DNA of 64,000 nt from Bacteroidota bacterium (lineage in GTDB: Bacteria; Bacteroidota; Bacteroidia; Chitinophagales; Chitinophagaceae), in the NCBI GenBank assembly GCA_947452555.1, contig CANGDH010000001.1:620001-684000 (forward strand). Reading direction: 5' to 3'. Every line of letters begins with the position of its first letter. Position 1 is the first letter of the stretch. Under the pieces are notes generated by a model. That model saw nothing but the letters and a program-made list of their open reading frames with translations, was not told the origin of the DNA and did no database searches. Both the position numbers and the translations under genes were made by a program. This document shows, one piece after another, positions 10,008 to 20,558 of this stretch.

Positions 10008-11327
10008 ATGTCCTATAAAGACACTTTAGACTATTTATATACTAGACTTCCTATGTTTAGTCGTATTGGTGCTGCTGCCATAAAAAAAGATTTACATAAT
10101 ACCATCGCTATTTGCGATTTTCTAGGTAACCCACAACATAAATTTAAAACCATACATGTAGCTGGAACTAATGGTAAAGGGTCTACAAGTCATATGCTTG
10201 CTGCCATTTTTCAAGAAGCTGGTTATAAAACAGGTCTTTACACATCTCCTCATTTATATGATTTTAGAGAACGTATTAAGATAAATGGAACAATGTGTAC
10301 CCAAGATTTTGTGATTTCTTTTACGAGTAAAATGAAAGGTTTTATAGAGGAAGTAGAGCCCTCTTTTTTTGAAATAACTGTTGGAATGGCTTTTGACTAT
10401 TTTGCAACACAAAAAGTGGATATTGCCATTATTGAAACAGGATTAGGCGGAAGATTAGATAGTACAAATATTATTACACCTGAATTAAGTATTATAACCA
10501 ATATTGGTTGGGATCATATGGCTTTATTAGGAAATAGTTTAGCGGGAATTGCGACTGAAAAAGCGGGTATCATAAAAGCAGGCGTGCCTGTTGTAATTAA
10601 TGAAACCATTCCGGAATCAAAACCAGTTTTCACAGCAACTGCAAATGCACTCAACGCTCCTATTTATTTTGCAGAAGATTTATTGGAACTAAAAACATTT
10701 CAAAACAATTGGCAAACTGCCTTATTTGAATTCCAGCAACCTCATATTCATTTACTAGACGCACCCCTTTTTCCAAAATCATTGACGGTGGAATGTGATT
10801 TACCTGGAAAATATCAATATAAAAATTTAAAGGGGGTATTAGTAGCAGCTCAATTATTAGCAGAAATGGGCTGGAAATTAAAAGCTTCCAAAGTATTAAA
10901 AGCATTGTTAGCAATAAAACATAATACTGGACTTATGGGTCGTTGGGAATGCATATCTCAAAATCCTAGAATTGTTTTAGACGTAGCACATAACGAGCAT
11001 GGAATACAAGCATTATTAGAACAATTAGAAACCATTAGTTATCAAACCCTGCATATTGTAACTGGAATGGTTAAGGATAAAGATATTGATGCAGTTTTGA
11101 AACTATTACCTACCAATGCAAAATACTATTATACTCAGTCTCATATACCAAGAGCTTTAGCAGCAAACGAACTTGCAGCTAAAGGCAACACTATGGGTTT
11201 AATAGGCGACTATTTTGAAAATGTAAATATCGCATTAGATACCGCCAAAAAAAATGCCAACCAACAAGATTTGATTCTTGTGATTGGCAGTGTATTTTTA
11301 GTAGCCGAAGTGGATCGCAGAAATTAA
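10008..11327 (+). CDS. folC: Bifunctional folylpolyglutamate synthase/dihydrofolate synthase
   Basis: 439 aa; VAGTNGKGSTSHML, ETGLGGRLDSTN, DVAHNEHG. Confidence 0.95.
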   Translation: MSYKDTLDYLYTRLPMFSRIGAAAIKKDLHNTIAICDFLGNPQHKFKTIHVAGTNGKGSTSHMLAAIFQEAGYKTGLYTSPHLYDFRERIKINGTMCTQDFVISFTSKMKGFIEEVEPSFFEITVGMAFDYFATQKVDIAIIETGLGGRLDSTNIITPELSIITNIGWDHMALLGNSLAGIATEKAGIIKAGVPVVINETIPESKPVFTATANALNAPIYFAEDLLELKTFQNNWQTALFEFQQPHIHLLDAPLFPKSLTVECDLPGKYQYKNLKGVLVAAQLLAEMGWKLKASKVLKALLAIKHNTGLMGRWECISQNPRIVLDVAHNEHGIQALLEQLETISYQTLHIVTGMVKDKDIDAVLKLLPTNAKYYYTQSHIPRALAANELAAKGNTMGLIGDYFENVNIALDTAKKNANQQDLILVIGSVFLVAEVDRRN

Positions 11328-11370
11328 ACTTTTGAATAGCATTTTTCGACACTACCAACCCATCTTTAAT

Positions 11371-11895
11371 CTACCATCCCTTCTGATCTCTCAAAGTAGT
11401 TATATGTGCCACATGATGTTTACCATGCCAAGCATAAACTGCAAATAAATCCCATAAGCTTACTTCTGCATTTCTACCTGGGTGAAATATTTTTCTTTGC
11501 CACTGCTCCTCTGTTAAGCTATCTAATAAATTAGCCCAACGCTCATGCAATGCATGTAATAAAGTCATTGAATAATTAATGGGCGTATTCAAAGCGTCTG
11601 CCATAGAAACCCAAGCATTCTCATTGTAAGCTTTAATGGTTGGAACTTCTTCGGTAAGTCCCAATTTGAATCTTGCAAATGCATTCATATGACTGTCTGC
11701 AATATGATGAACTAATTGCTGAATCATCCATCCTCCTTCTCTGTAGGGTGTATCTAATTGTGCTTTATCTAAGTTCTGAACAGCCATTTCTACATCTTTT
11801 GGTAAATGTCGTAAATCATTTATCCATTTTGCTTTTTGTTCTTCAGAAAAAGGAGCTGTTTCAAATTTTCCAATTGGGTACTTTGGGTCTTGCAT
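11371..11895 (-). CDS. YfiT/DinB-family putative metal-dependent hydrolase (bacillithiol transferase-like)
   Basis: 174 aa; LPKDVEMAVQNLDKAQLDTPYREGGWMIQQLVHHIADSHMNAFARFKL and AWHGKHHVAHI. Confidence 0.88.
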   Translation of the reverse strand: MQDPKYPIGKFETAPFSEEQKAKWINDLRHLPKDVEMAVQNLDKAQLDTPYREGGWMIQQLVHHIADSHMNAFARFKLGLTEEVPTIKAYNENAWVSMADALNTPINYSMTLLHALHERWANLLDSLTEEQWQRKIFHPGRNAEVSLWDLFAVYAWHGKHHVAHITTLRDQKGW

Positions 11896-11916
11896 ATATG
11901 AAATTTATTTTTTTGA

Positions 11917-12681
11917 TTAATCTTCTCTCAACGCTCTTCCGGTTCTAGCTATAAATACGTCTTCTAAATTCGCTTTTTTTACTTCTTTTACTTTTTCAAA
12001 ACCTGTTGCCACTAATTCGTCAATTAACTCATTAGGTGTGTTGATGGCAATAATTTTTCCGCTATCAATAATGGCAACTCTATCACATAATATTTCAGCC
12101 TCATCCATATAATGCGTAGTAATTATAACCGTAGTTCCATTATCTCTAATTTCTTTAATTAAATCCCATAGATTCCTACGTGCTTGTGGGTCTAACCCTG
12201 TTGTAGGTTCGTCTAGGAAAATAATTTTTGGCTTATTAATTAAGGTAGTGGCAATAGAAAATCTTTGTTTTTGTCCACCACTTAATTCTTTAAATTTAGC
12301 TTTGGCTTTGTCTACTAAATTTACTTTCTCTAGTAAAGCAATTGGATCTATTTCGGTTTGATAAAGCCCCTCAAATAAATGTATTAATTCGGTTAAATTC
12401 AAGTTAGGATAAAACCCAGCAGTCTGCAATTGTACCCCAATAATTTTTTTAATGGCTTCGGGAGACTTATCTAAGTCTAGCCCATTTACTAAAATTGTAC
12501 CACTAGTTTTTTCTCTTAGTGTCTCTATAATTTCGAGCGTGGTTGACTTTCCTGCACCATTGGGGCCTAGTAAACCAAAGATTTCTCCATCCTCTACTTC
12601 GAAACTAATCCCCTTTACAGCTTGGAATTCGTCATAGTTTTTAACAAGATTTTGAACAGATATAATGGGTACTTTTGACAT
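11917..12681 (-). CDS. ABC transporter ATP-binding protein
   Basis: 254 aa; Walker A GPNGAGKST, LSGGQKQR signature, Walker B IIFLDEPTTGLD. Confidence 0.93.
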   Translation of the reverse strand: MSKVPIISVQNLVKNYDEFQAVKGISFEVEDGEIFGLLGPNGAGKSTTLEIIETLREKTSGTILVNGLDLDKSPEAIKKIIGVQLQTAGFYPNLNLTELIHLFEGLYQTEIDPIALLEKVNLVDKAKAKFKELSGGQKQRFSIATTLINKPKIIFLDEPTTGLDPQARRNLWDLIKEIRDNGTTVIITTHYMDEAEILCDRVAIIDSGKIIAINTPNELIDELVATGFEKVKEVKKANLEDVFIARTGRALRED

Positions 12682-12749
12682 TGGAATGGAATTATAGTAA
12701 ACAAATTTAACTGTTTTTCACCTTATCTTTGTTCAAATTAATAGTACAA

Positions 12750-13871
12750 ATGAAAGTAGGTATTTTAGGAGGTGGGCAATTGGGCAGAATGTTATTACAA
12801 GCAGCTGCCAACTATGACATTACTACCTATGTGCTAGAGAAAGATCCACTATGTCCAGCAGCACATCTTTGTCATCATTTTACCAAGGGTGATATTATGG
12901 ACTATGATGCTGTGTATAATTTTGGTAAGCAATTGGACGCATTAACTATCGAAATCGAAGCTGTAAATGTGGAAGCATTAGAGCAATTAGAAAAAGAAGG
13001 TGTAAAGGTATACCCTACTCCAGCTGCAATTAAAATCATAAAGAATAAAATACTTCAAAAGCAATTTTATTCCGAACAAGAAATTCCAACTTCTCCTTAT
13101 TATATTACACAACATCAGTCAGATTTATTACAGCATTTGGATTTTTTACCTGCTGTACACAAACTAGCAGAAGGTGGCTATGATGGTAAAGGAGTCCAAG
13201 TAATAAATAATGAAGCTGAAATTGAACTAGGATTCAACGCTCCAGCAATTTTAGAAAAAAAGGTGAAAATTGCTAAAGAAATTGCATTAATAGTAGCCAT
13301 GGATGCCCAAGGAAAAACAATAATTTATCCCCCTGCTGAAATGGTTTTTGATTCCGTATATAATTTATTGGACTACCAATTAAGCCCTGCTAAATTAGAG
13401 GAACGCATATTATGGAAGGCTCAAGCAATGGCTCGTAAAGTAGTCACTGGATTAAAAAGTCCTGGTTTATTTGCCATTGAATTGTTCATTGATGTCAATG
13501 GGGATGTTTGGGTAAATGAAACCGCACCTCGTGTACATAATAGTGGCCACCATACAATTGAAGCCAATTACAGCAGCCAATACGATACCCTTTTACGTAT
13601 TCTTTTAAATTATCCATTAGGAAACCCAAACGAAATTTTACCGTCTGCCATTGTCAATATAATTGGTGCAGATGGATTCACTGGTGATGTATATTATGAA
13701 GGCCTTGATGAAGTTTTAAAAATGGATAATGTTTTTGTTCACTTATATGGTAAGTTGCAAACTAAGCCAGGTCGTAAAATGGGCCATGTAACAATTATAA
13801 GCAATGATTATTTGGACTTAACACATAAAGCCAATAAAATAAAACATACTCTAAAAGCTATAACGAAATAG
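12750..13871 (+). CDS. purK: N5-carboxyaminoimidazole ribonucleotide synthase
   Basis: MKVGILGGGQLGRMLLQAA, ETAPRVHNSGHHT; start moved to 12750 because a TATCTTTG promoter-like box (about 12723-12730) overlaps the longer ORF start. Confidence 0.93.
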   Translation: MKVGILGGGQLGRMLLQAAANYDITTYVLEKDPLCPAAHLCHHFTKGDIMDYDAVYNFGKQLDALTIEIEAVNVEALEQLEKEGVKVYPTPAAIKIIKNKILQKQFYSEQEIPTSPYYITQHQSDLLQHLDFLPAVHKLAEGGYDGKGVQVINNEAEIELGFNAPAILEKKVKIAKEIALIVAMDAQGKTIIYPPAEMVFDSVYNLLDYQLSPAKLEERILWKAQAMARKVVTGLKSPGLFAIELFIDVNGDVWVNETAPRVHNSGHHTIEANYSSQYDTLLRILLNYPLGNPNEILPSAIVNIIGADGFTGDVYYEGLDEVLKMDNVFVHLYGKLQTKPGRKMGHVTIISNDYLDLTHKANKIKHTLKAITK

Positions 13872-13909
13872 CAATCAAATTAGAAGTATCTATTAAATAA
13901 TGGGAAATT

Positions 13910-14893
13910 TTATTTTGAAGACACTGCCTTAAATACAGGTGTACTTATCTTCTTTTTTTGTTGCAAACTCTTGGTATACCCAATCCCAATTATACTTTTC
14001 ATTTGTAAACCAGGGGATTGTTTGAGTGGTCCAAAAATACGGATCTTATCATCGTAAATTAAATCTAAACTATAGGTCGCAGAAAAATTCTTCAAAATTT
14101 TAAATGTGAACATATTAGTCATATACAAATTAATGTTTTCTGGCTTTTCATAATAGTTGGAGAAAAAATCTGCACGACCTTTATAAATCACATTAGGTGC
14201 AATAGTATTGTTATAATTGATGGTTATAAATAATCCTGTTTCTCTATTAACATTTTTGCCAACCGCTACACCATATTTCCCTAATTCAGACAATTTCTTA
14301 CTTAATAATAAGGTAGTTCTTGAAGTTAATGGAGAGAAGAAAATAGATAATTTATTGTCAGGTTTATAGTCCAAACCGGCAGATAAAATTATATACGCAG
14401 GGGACAAGAAAGAAGAAGTAAAAACAGGAGTACCTCCAAAACTATAACCATCAAAAAATTGAGAACGAAAATTGAATAAACCCGAAAGGTACCAAACCCC
14501 TGTGGTATCAATCTTATAACCATATTTACTTAAAAAATCTGCACGGTCATCATTTTTACGACCTCCTAAGCTTGTGGACTGAACAAAACCTAAATTAATA
14601 TCAATATTATTATCCCAGCTTTGTCGTTCTTTTCTATAAAATTTGAAATAATTAAAATAACTGTTTATTGCTAAGTTGAAGTTATCACCCCCAGCCGCCC
14701 AATTACTTAATGAGCTTTGTGATAAATTAAAATTATACATTCCTCCCTGTTTCCAATTCCATACAGAAGTGTCAGCATCATGCTTAATACTTCTAGAAGT
14801 TTCTGATCTAAGCTTAGCCACTACTACGTCCTGCGCAAATGTCAAATTAATCATGAAAACCAATAAAATAAACAACAGACTTTTTCGCATCAA
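13910..14893 (-). CDS. DUF3078 domain-containing protein
   Basis: 327 aa; signal peptide and WKQGGMYNFNLSQSSLSNWAAGGDN motif typical of the family. Confidence 0.8.
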   Translation of the reverse strand: MMRKSLLFILLVFMINLTFAQDVVVAKLRSETSRSIKHDADTSVWNWKQGGMYNFNLSQSSLSNWAAGGDNFNLAINSYFNYFKFYRKERQSWDNNIDINLGFVQSTSLGGRKNDDRADFLSKYGYKIDTTGVWYLSGLFNFRSQFFDGYSFGGTPVFTSSFLSPAYIILSAGLDYKPDNKLSIFFSPLTSRTTLLLSKKLSELGKYGVAVGKNVNRETGLFITINYNNTIAPNVIYKGRADFFSNYYEKPENINLYMTNMFTFKILKNFSATYSLDLIYDDKIRIFGPLKQSPGLQMKSIIGIGYTKSLQQKKKISTPVFKAVSSK

Positions 14894-15024
14894 TCAAATT
14901 TTAACGAAGATAATAACTGAAATCTAAAACGTTGATTTATAATAACATATAGAATTTTTTTTAATACTTGCTGATTATTTCAACCCTTTCATTATCAAAT
15001 AATTAGACTATTAAAGCTGACAAG

Positions 15025-15055
15025 TTGACATATTCTAATTTTTTAACTAAATTTG
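15025..15055 (+). promoter_or_regulatory. Bacteroidetes-type promoter upstream of miaB
   Basis: TTGACA at 15025-15030 and TAAATTTG at 15048-15055 (TTG / TAnnTTTG, 17-bp gap). Confidence 0.6.
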
Positions 15056-15073
15056 CAGTTCAAACAAAATTGA

Positions 15074-16498
15074 ATGGAATTATATTCGACCGATACAAAA
15101 GCACATGACGAATCTAGACAAGGTGAGGCTTTTGAATCAACCCCAATGGAAAGACATTTTGATAAGTTCTTTTATGTAGAATCCTATGGCTGTGCAATGA
15201 ATTTTGCCGACAGCGAAGTTGTAGCTTCTATCTTAGAAAATAATGGGTATGGTAGTACCCGCAAGGTAGAATTAGCCGACCTTATATTGGTAAATACTTG
15301 TTCTGTTCGCGAAAAGGCTGAACAGACAGTTCGTAAACGCTTAACTGAATTTAGAAAATTAAAAGAAGCTAAGCCAGGCACATTAGTCGGTATTTTAGGC
15401 TGTATGGCGGAACGCTTAAAATCTCAATTATTAGAGGAAGAAAAATTAGTGGATCTTGTTGTTGGGCCAGACGCATATCGTACCCTACCAGATTTAATTG
15501 CCGAAGCAGGTACTGGTCAAAAAGCAGTGAATGTAATATTAAGTAGAGAGGAAACTTATGGAGACATTTCGCCCGTTAGATTAGATAGTAATGGTATCAG
15601 CGGCTTTGTGTCCATTATGCGTGGATGTAATAATATGTGTAGTTTTTGCGTAGTTCCCTTTACAAGAGGGCGTGAACGCAGTCGTGACGCTTTTAGTATT
15701 GTTGCTGAATGTAGAGACCTATTTGAAAAAGGATTTAAGGAAATAACTCTATTAGGACAAAATGTTGATAGTTATTATTGGAACAACCCTGAGACCAATG
15801 TTTCCGTGACATTTGCTGAATTATTAGAAAGTGTTGCACTAATTAGTCCTGTTTTTAGAGTTCGATTTAGCACATCACATCCTAAAGATATTACCGACGA
15901 CGTTTTACATATCATGGCGAAATATGCAAATATTTGTAAACATATCCATTTACCTGTGCAAAGTGGTAGTAGTAGAATGTTACAATTAATGAATCGTACT
16001 TATACAAGAGAATGGTATTTAGCAAAAGTGGCACGTATTAGAGAGATCATGCCTGACTGCAGTATCACTGCAGATATTATTGCCGGTTTTTGTACTGAAA
16101 CAGAAGAAGATCATAAACAAACAATTAGCTTAATGCAAATAGCACAGTATGACTTAAGCTATATGTATTTTTATTCTGAGCGTCCAGGCACATTAGCCGC
16201 AAAGCGATACCAGGATGATATTCCAGAACTTGTTAAAAAAAGAAGACTACAGGAAATTGTAGATGCTCAATGGATTTTATCCAACGAAAGTAATAAAAGA
16301 GATGTGGGTAAAACTTTTGAAGTTTTGATTGAAGGGAATAGTAAAAAAAATGCAGATGAATGGATGGGCAGAACAAGTCAAAGTAAAGTTGTCGTATTCC
16401 CTAAAGGAATTAACAATTTGAAAAAAGGAGATTATGTTCATGTTACAGTTTCTAATTTCACTAAAGGCACTTTATTAGGTGCATTAAAAAATAATTAA
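15074..16498 (+). CDS. miaB: tRNA-2-methylthio-N6-dimethylallyladenosine synthase
   Basis: 474 aa; [11 protein letters not shown], radical [28 protein letters not shown]-like C-terminus. Confidence 0.95.
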   Translation: MELYSTDTKAHDESRQGEAFESTPMERHFDKFFYVESYGCAMNFADSEVVASILENNGYGSTRKVELADLILVNTCSVREKAEQTVRKRLTEFRKLKEAKPGTLVGILGCMAERLKSQLLEEEKLVDLVVGPDAYRTLPDLIAEAGTGQKAVNVILSREETYGDISPVRLDSNGISGFVSIMRGCNNMCSFCVVPFTRGRERSRDAFSIVAECRDLFEKGFKEITLLGQNVDSYYWNNPETNVSVTFAELLESVALISPVFRVRFSTSHPKDITDDVLHIMAKYANICKHIHLPVQSGSSRMLQLMNRTYTREWYLAKVARIREIMPDCSITADIIAGFCTETEEDHKQTISLMQIAQYDLSYMYFYSERPGTLAAKRYQDDIPELVKKRRLQEIVDAQWILSNESNKRDVGKTFEVLIEGNSKKNADEWMGRTSQSKVVVFPKGINNLKKGDYVHVTVSNFTKGTLLGALKNN

Positions 16499-16499
16499 G

Positions 16500-17759
16500 A
16501 TGGATTTACAATCATTAAAAAACAGGTTTAGTATTATAGGCAATACGCCTTCACTAAATCATGCTTTAAATACTGCTGAGCAAGTTGCTGCAACGGACTT
16601 AACCGTTTTAATTGTTGGTGAAAGTGGAGTTGGAAAAGAAGTCTTTTCTCAAATCATTCATAGTTTGTCTGCACGTAAACACAACCCTTTCATTGCTGTT
16701 AACTGTGGGGCTATTCCTGAAGGCACTATCGATTCAGAATTATTTGGCCACGAGAAAGGTTCATTCACTGGTGCAGTTGATAGTCGTAAGGGCTATTTTG
16801 AAACAGTAAGTGGTGGTACCATTTTCTTAGATGAAATTGGAGAATTACCATTAGGAACTCAAGCTAGATTACTTCGTGTTTTAGAAACTGGCGAATTTAT
16901 TCGTGTTGGTTCTTCAAAAGTTCAAAAATCTGATGTTCGTGTAATTGCTGCAACCAATCGAGAATTAATAGAGTTCACTCAAAAAGGAAGATTCAGAGAA
17001 GATTTATATTATCGCTTAAACACAGTCCCAATTCGTGTACCAAGCTTAAGAGATCGTAAGGAAGACATTCCATTATTATTTAGAAAATTTGTAGTTGATT
17101 TTGCAGAAAAATATAAGACAAAGCCAATTTATTTGGACGAATCTGCAAGAGCACTATTAACAAAATATTCATGGCCAGGAAACGTGCGAGAATTAAAAAA
17201 CATTGCTGAACAAATTTCTGTTTTAAGTAAAACTGATCATATCACAGAACAAGATTTAGCAAGTTTTTTACCACAACAACAGGCTAATAAAATGCCCATG
17301 CTTACAGGAAATACGCCAGTGGGAGAATTCGCAAACGAAAGAGAGATTTTATACAAGTTGTTCTTTGACATGAAGAAAGATGTGAACGAACTTAAAAAAA
17401 TGTTCTTAGAAATTTTACAAAACCCTTCAATAGCTAGTCAGACTGCAAGCTTTTCAAGAGAAGCTTTAATGAATGAACTAAAAGAAGATCTATTACCAAC
17501 TAATGCTCTCTCTACCCCAAGTAGCAATAACCCTACCCCAACAGTTCAGCTTCCTCATCAACAACCTGTAATAATTGATAACGAAATGCAAGGCCATTAT
17601 GAAGTGGAAGAATCTTTAAATATTATGGATAAAGAAAAAGAACTAATTTTAAAGGCGTTAAAAAAGCATAGAGGCCGTCGTAAAGACGCTTCAACAGATT
17701 TAGGAATAAGTGAAAGAACCTTATACAGAAAAATTAAAGAATACGACATTGAAGAATAA
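16500..17759 (+). CDS. Sigma-54-interacting transcriptional regulator lacking an N-terminal sensor/receiver domain
   Basis: 419 aa; AAA+ begins near residue 10, GESGVGKE, EKGSFTGAVD, GTIFLDEIGELP, C-terminal Fis-type HTH (LGISERTLYRKIKEY). Confidence 0.93.
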   Translation: MDLQSLKNRFSIIGNTPSLNHALNTAEQVAATDLTVLIVGESGVGKEVFSQIIHSLSARKHNPFIAVNCGAIPEGTIDSELFGHEKGSFTGAVDSRKGYFETVSGGTIFLDEIGELPLGTQARLLRVLETGEFIRVGSSKVQKSDVRVIAATNRELIEFTQKGRFREDLYYRLNTVPIRVPSLRDRKEDIPLLFRKFVVDFAEKYKTKPIYLDESARALLTKYSWPGNVRELKNIAEQISVLSKTDHITEQDLASFLPQQQANKMPMLTGNTPVGEFANEREILYKLFFDMKKDVNELKKMFLEILQNPSIASQTASFSREALMNELKEDLLPTNALSTPSSNNPTPTVQLPHQQPVIIDNEMQGHYEVEESLNIMDKEKELILKALKKHRGRRKDASTDLGISERTLYRKIKEYDIEE

Positions 17760-18297
17760 TAAACCATCTCCATTTTCATACATCAACTTTACTTCAAATA
17801 CTATTTTGAAAGTATTGACATTGGTACTTATGTCAACCTTGACAAGTTGTGGTATTTATAGTTTTAAAGATGCTGTAATTCCTGAGAATGTTAAAACCAT
17901 TAAAATTGGTTTTATAGAAAATAAAGCTAGATATGTGAATCCACAGTTAGCTCCACTTTTGACAGACAAATTGCAACAGAAAATTATTAGTCAAACTAAA
18001 TTAATTAGAACTAATAATGACGACGCACACTATCAGATTTACGCTACAATTACCACTTATGACCCTTCACAGACTGTAGGTGTAAGTGCACAACAAGCTA
18101 GTACCAATCGATTAACTGTTACTGTGCATGTATTGTTAAAGAAGACCTTAGACAATAAAGAACAAGAATTTGATGTGTCACGTAACTTTGATTTTTCTGC
18201 TAACTTAACTTTGAATCAAGCAGAAAGCCAATTGATGGATGATATTGTTCGTAATATCACTGATGATATCTTTAATCAAATTTTCTCAAACTGGTAA
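17749..18297 (+). CDS. lptE: LptE family LPS-assembly lipoprotein
   Basis: ORF 17710..18297; lipobox-like LTLVLMSTLTSCG then YSFKDAVIPENVKTIKI. Start uncertain: TTG 17749 gives a complete lipoprotein signal. Confidence 0.8.
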   Translation: MKNNKPSPFSYINFTSNTILKVLTLVLMSTLTSCGIYSFKDAVIPENVKTIKIGFIENKARYVNPQLAPLLTDKLQQKIISQTKLIRTNNDDAHYQIYATITTYDPSQTVGVSAQQASTNRLTVTVHVLLKKTLDNKEQEFDVSRNFDFSANLTLNQAESQLMDDIVRNITDDIFNQIFSNW

Positions 18298-18301
18298 TAA
18301 C

Positions 18302-19018
18302 ATGACTCCTGTAGTAATACAAATATTATTAAAGCAATGGACGGGGGCTGACAATTTCGAAGAAATTGAAGCTTCTACAATTGAACAGTATCTATTGGAA
18401 TATCCTTTTAGCCCTGGTTTACAATTATTACTTACTAAAAAATATCAATCCATTGCGGCTTTTGAATTTGGAGATCAATTAAAAAAGACGAACTCCTTTT
18501 TCCCGTCGGCCTTACAATTACACCAATGGATTCATGAATCTGATGAATTTGAAATAAATCCAGCTTCCCATAAGTTAAGTTCCATTATTTCAGAGCAACT
18601 AGCGCAGTTTCAAGAGCCATTAAAGGAGCAAAAGTTAGTTTTTGAACAAGGAACCCAACCTACCCTTCAAAAGGACTATTTTGGAGCTCAAGGCATCGAA
18701 ATTGACCTTTCTAAAGTACCACAGGATAAATTTACTCAACAGTTAAAAAGTTTTACTGCTTGGTTAAAAGTGCTAAAACAGACCGACGAAGGGCATCAAG
18801 CTCCTGAAATAGCGGTAGAACAAGAGAAAATAATAGCTGAAATAGCCGAAAAAGCCAACAAAGCAGAAGATGTAATTACCGAATCTATGGCTGAAATTTG
18901 GGTTAAACAAGGCAATAAACGCAAGGCAATAGACACTTATTCAAAATTAAGTTTTATTTTTCCTGAAAAATCCGTTTATTTTGCGTCTCGAATCGAACAA
19001 TTAAAACAAAAGAAATAA
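18302..19018 (+). CDS. Hypothetical protein between lptE and secG
   Basis: ORF 18239..19018; ATG 18302 (MTPVVIQILLKQW) avoids overlap with lptE. C-terminus WVKQGNKRKAIDTYSKLSFIFPEKS resembles a TPR helix pair. Confidence 0.75.
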   Translation: MTPVVIQILLKQWTGADNFEEIEASTIEQYLLEYPFSPGLQLLLTKKYQSIAAFEFGDQLKKTNSFFPSALQLHQWIHESDEFEINPASHKLSSIISEQLAQFQEPLKEQKLVFEQGTQPTLQKDYFGAQGIEIDLSKVPQDKFTQQLKSFTAWLKVLKQTDEGHQAPEIAVEQEKIIAEIAEKANKAEDVITESMAEIWVKQGNKRKAIDTYSKLSFIFPEKSVYFASRIEQLKQKK

Positions 19019-19356
19019 TGATCACTTTATTTATCATATTAATTATTGCAGCTTGTATAGGCTTAGGATTTATGGTTTTAATCCAAAATCCAAAAGGTGG
19101 GGGTTTAAACGCCAACGTAGGTGGATTATCAAATAATTTCATGGGTGTTAAGCAAACAACTGATGTATTGGAAAAAGGTACTTGGATCTTTGCTGCTGTT
19201 ATTGCCATTTTAGCAATGACTTCAACTGTGTTTTTAAGATCTGGAACAACTGACTCTAGTAAGGGTTACTTAAATAAAGTAAACACTTCCGTTACAGCTC
19301 CTGCAACTCCTGCTGCAGCTCCAGTTTCGGTACCAGTTGATTCTTCTAAAAAATAA
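19018..19356 (+). CDS. secG: Preprotein translocase subunit SecG
   Basis: 112 aa; two TM helices; VLIQNPKGGGLNANVGG. Confidence 0.93.
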   Translation: MITLFIILIIAACIGLGFMVLIQNPKGGGLNANVGGLSNNFMGVKQTTDVLEKGTWIFAAVIAILAMTSTVFLRSGTTDSSKGYLNKVNTSVTAPATPAAAPVSVPVDSSKK

Positions 19357-19410
19357 AAGTTATACCCTAGATTACCTAGGTGCATATTAAAATATTTGAA
19401 ACTAATTTGT

Positions 19411-19440
19411 CCCCACCATTTTAATGGCGGGGATTTTTAT
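19411..19440 (+). terminator. Rho-independent terminator after secG
   Basis: CCCCaCCATTttAATGGcGGGG followed by ATTTTTAT. Confidence 0.8.
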
Positions 19441-19478
19441 TGTAATTTCAATGAGCATTCAAGTAACACAAAAACTAC

Positions 19479-20507
19479 ATGAAAAAATTAATTTATATAC
19501 TGGCCGCAATGGTATTATTATACACTGCATATACAGTATTTGTTAAGACCACTCATTTCACCGAGGAGAAAAAATTTTTTACCTACACTAAGGATACGAT
19601 GAGTTTGGATGATTTGGCAGATTCTTTATATGCAAGGAAAATAATTAGAGAAAAAATGAGCTTTAGACTGCTTGCTTATTTAGGGGGTATTGAAACAAAA
19701 ACAAAGTCCGGAAAATTTATTGTAAAGAAGAATACCAGCTTATTTAATTTGATTCGTATGTTGCGAAATAACAATCAAGCTACTGTAAAATTCATTTTAA
19801 ATAAAGTTAGAACCCGCGGCGAATTAGCGAAATTAGTTGCTAGTACTTTTGACACAGATAGTTCCATCACGGCTCAGTTTATTAATAGTAATGATTCTTT
19901 AAAGGCCTTTCAAATTGACACTACGCAATTACTAACTTTGTTCATACCTAATACCTATGAATTTTATTGGAGTACTTCACTACCTAAGTTTATGGAAAAA
20001 ATGAGCGCAGCTGCAACCAATTTTTGGAATACGAATGATCGAAAACAAAAAGCAAGTAGTAAAGGCATGAGCATGAATGAAGTTTATACTTTGGCTTCTA
20101 TTGTAGAAGAAGAAACGAATTATGACTCTGATAAAAGTTTAATCGCAAGTGTTTATCAAAACAGACTTAGAAAAAGTATGCCTTTACAAGCCTGCCCAAC
20201 TATTAAGTATGCAATGCAAGACTTTAGCTTAACTCGTATTTACGAAAAGTATTTGACCAACCCTTCACCTTATAATACCTATAACAGGAAGGGATTGCCG
20301 CCCGGACCAATTTGCACACCTGCTCCTAAAACCATTGACTTAGTATTAGAGGCCCCTGCGACTGACTATATCTATTTTGTTGCCAAGGCTGACTTTAGTG
20401 GTTATCATCATTTTAGTACTACTTACGAAGAACACAATAGGTATGCAAAAGAATACCAAAAACAGTTAGATATTTATCAAAAAAAGAAAGCAGCACAACA
20501 GAAATAA
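19479..20507 (+). CDS. mltG: Endolytic transglycosylase MltG (YceG-like)
   Basis: 342 aa; LASIVEEETNYDSDKSLIASVYQNRL and PPGPICTPAPKTI motifs. Confidence 0.92.
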   Translation: MKKLIYILAAMVLLYTAYTVFVKTTHFTEEKKFFTYTKDTMSLDDLADSLYARKIIREKMSFRLLAYLGGIETKTKSGKFIVKKNTSLFNLIRMLRNNNQATVKFILNKVRTRGELAKLVASTFDTDSSITAQFINSNDSLKAFQIDTTQLLTLFIPNTYEFYWSTSLPKFMEKMSAAATNFWNTNDRKQKASSKGMSMNEVYTLASIVEEETNYDSDKSLIASVYQNRLRKSMPLQACPTIKYAMQDFSLTRIYEKYLTNPSPYNTYNRKGLPPGPICTPAPKTIDLVLEAPATDYIYFVAKADFSGYHHFSTTYEEHNRYAKEYQKQLDIYQKKKAAQQK

Positions 20508-20558
20508 AGATTAAATTTAAAAACAATCAAATCAAGTATAGAATTCCGAATTCGAATA

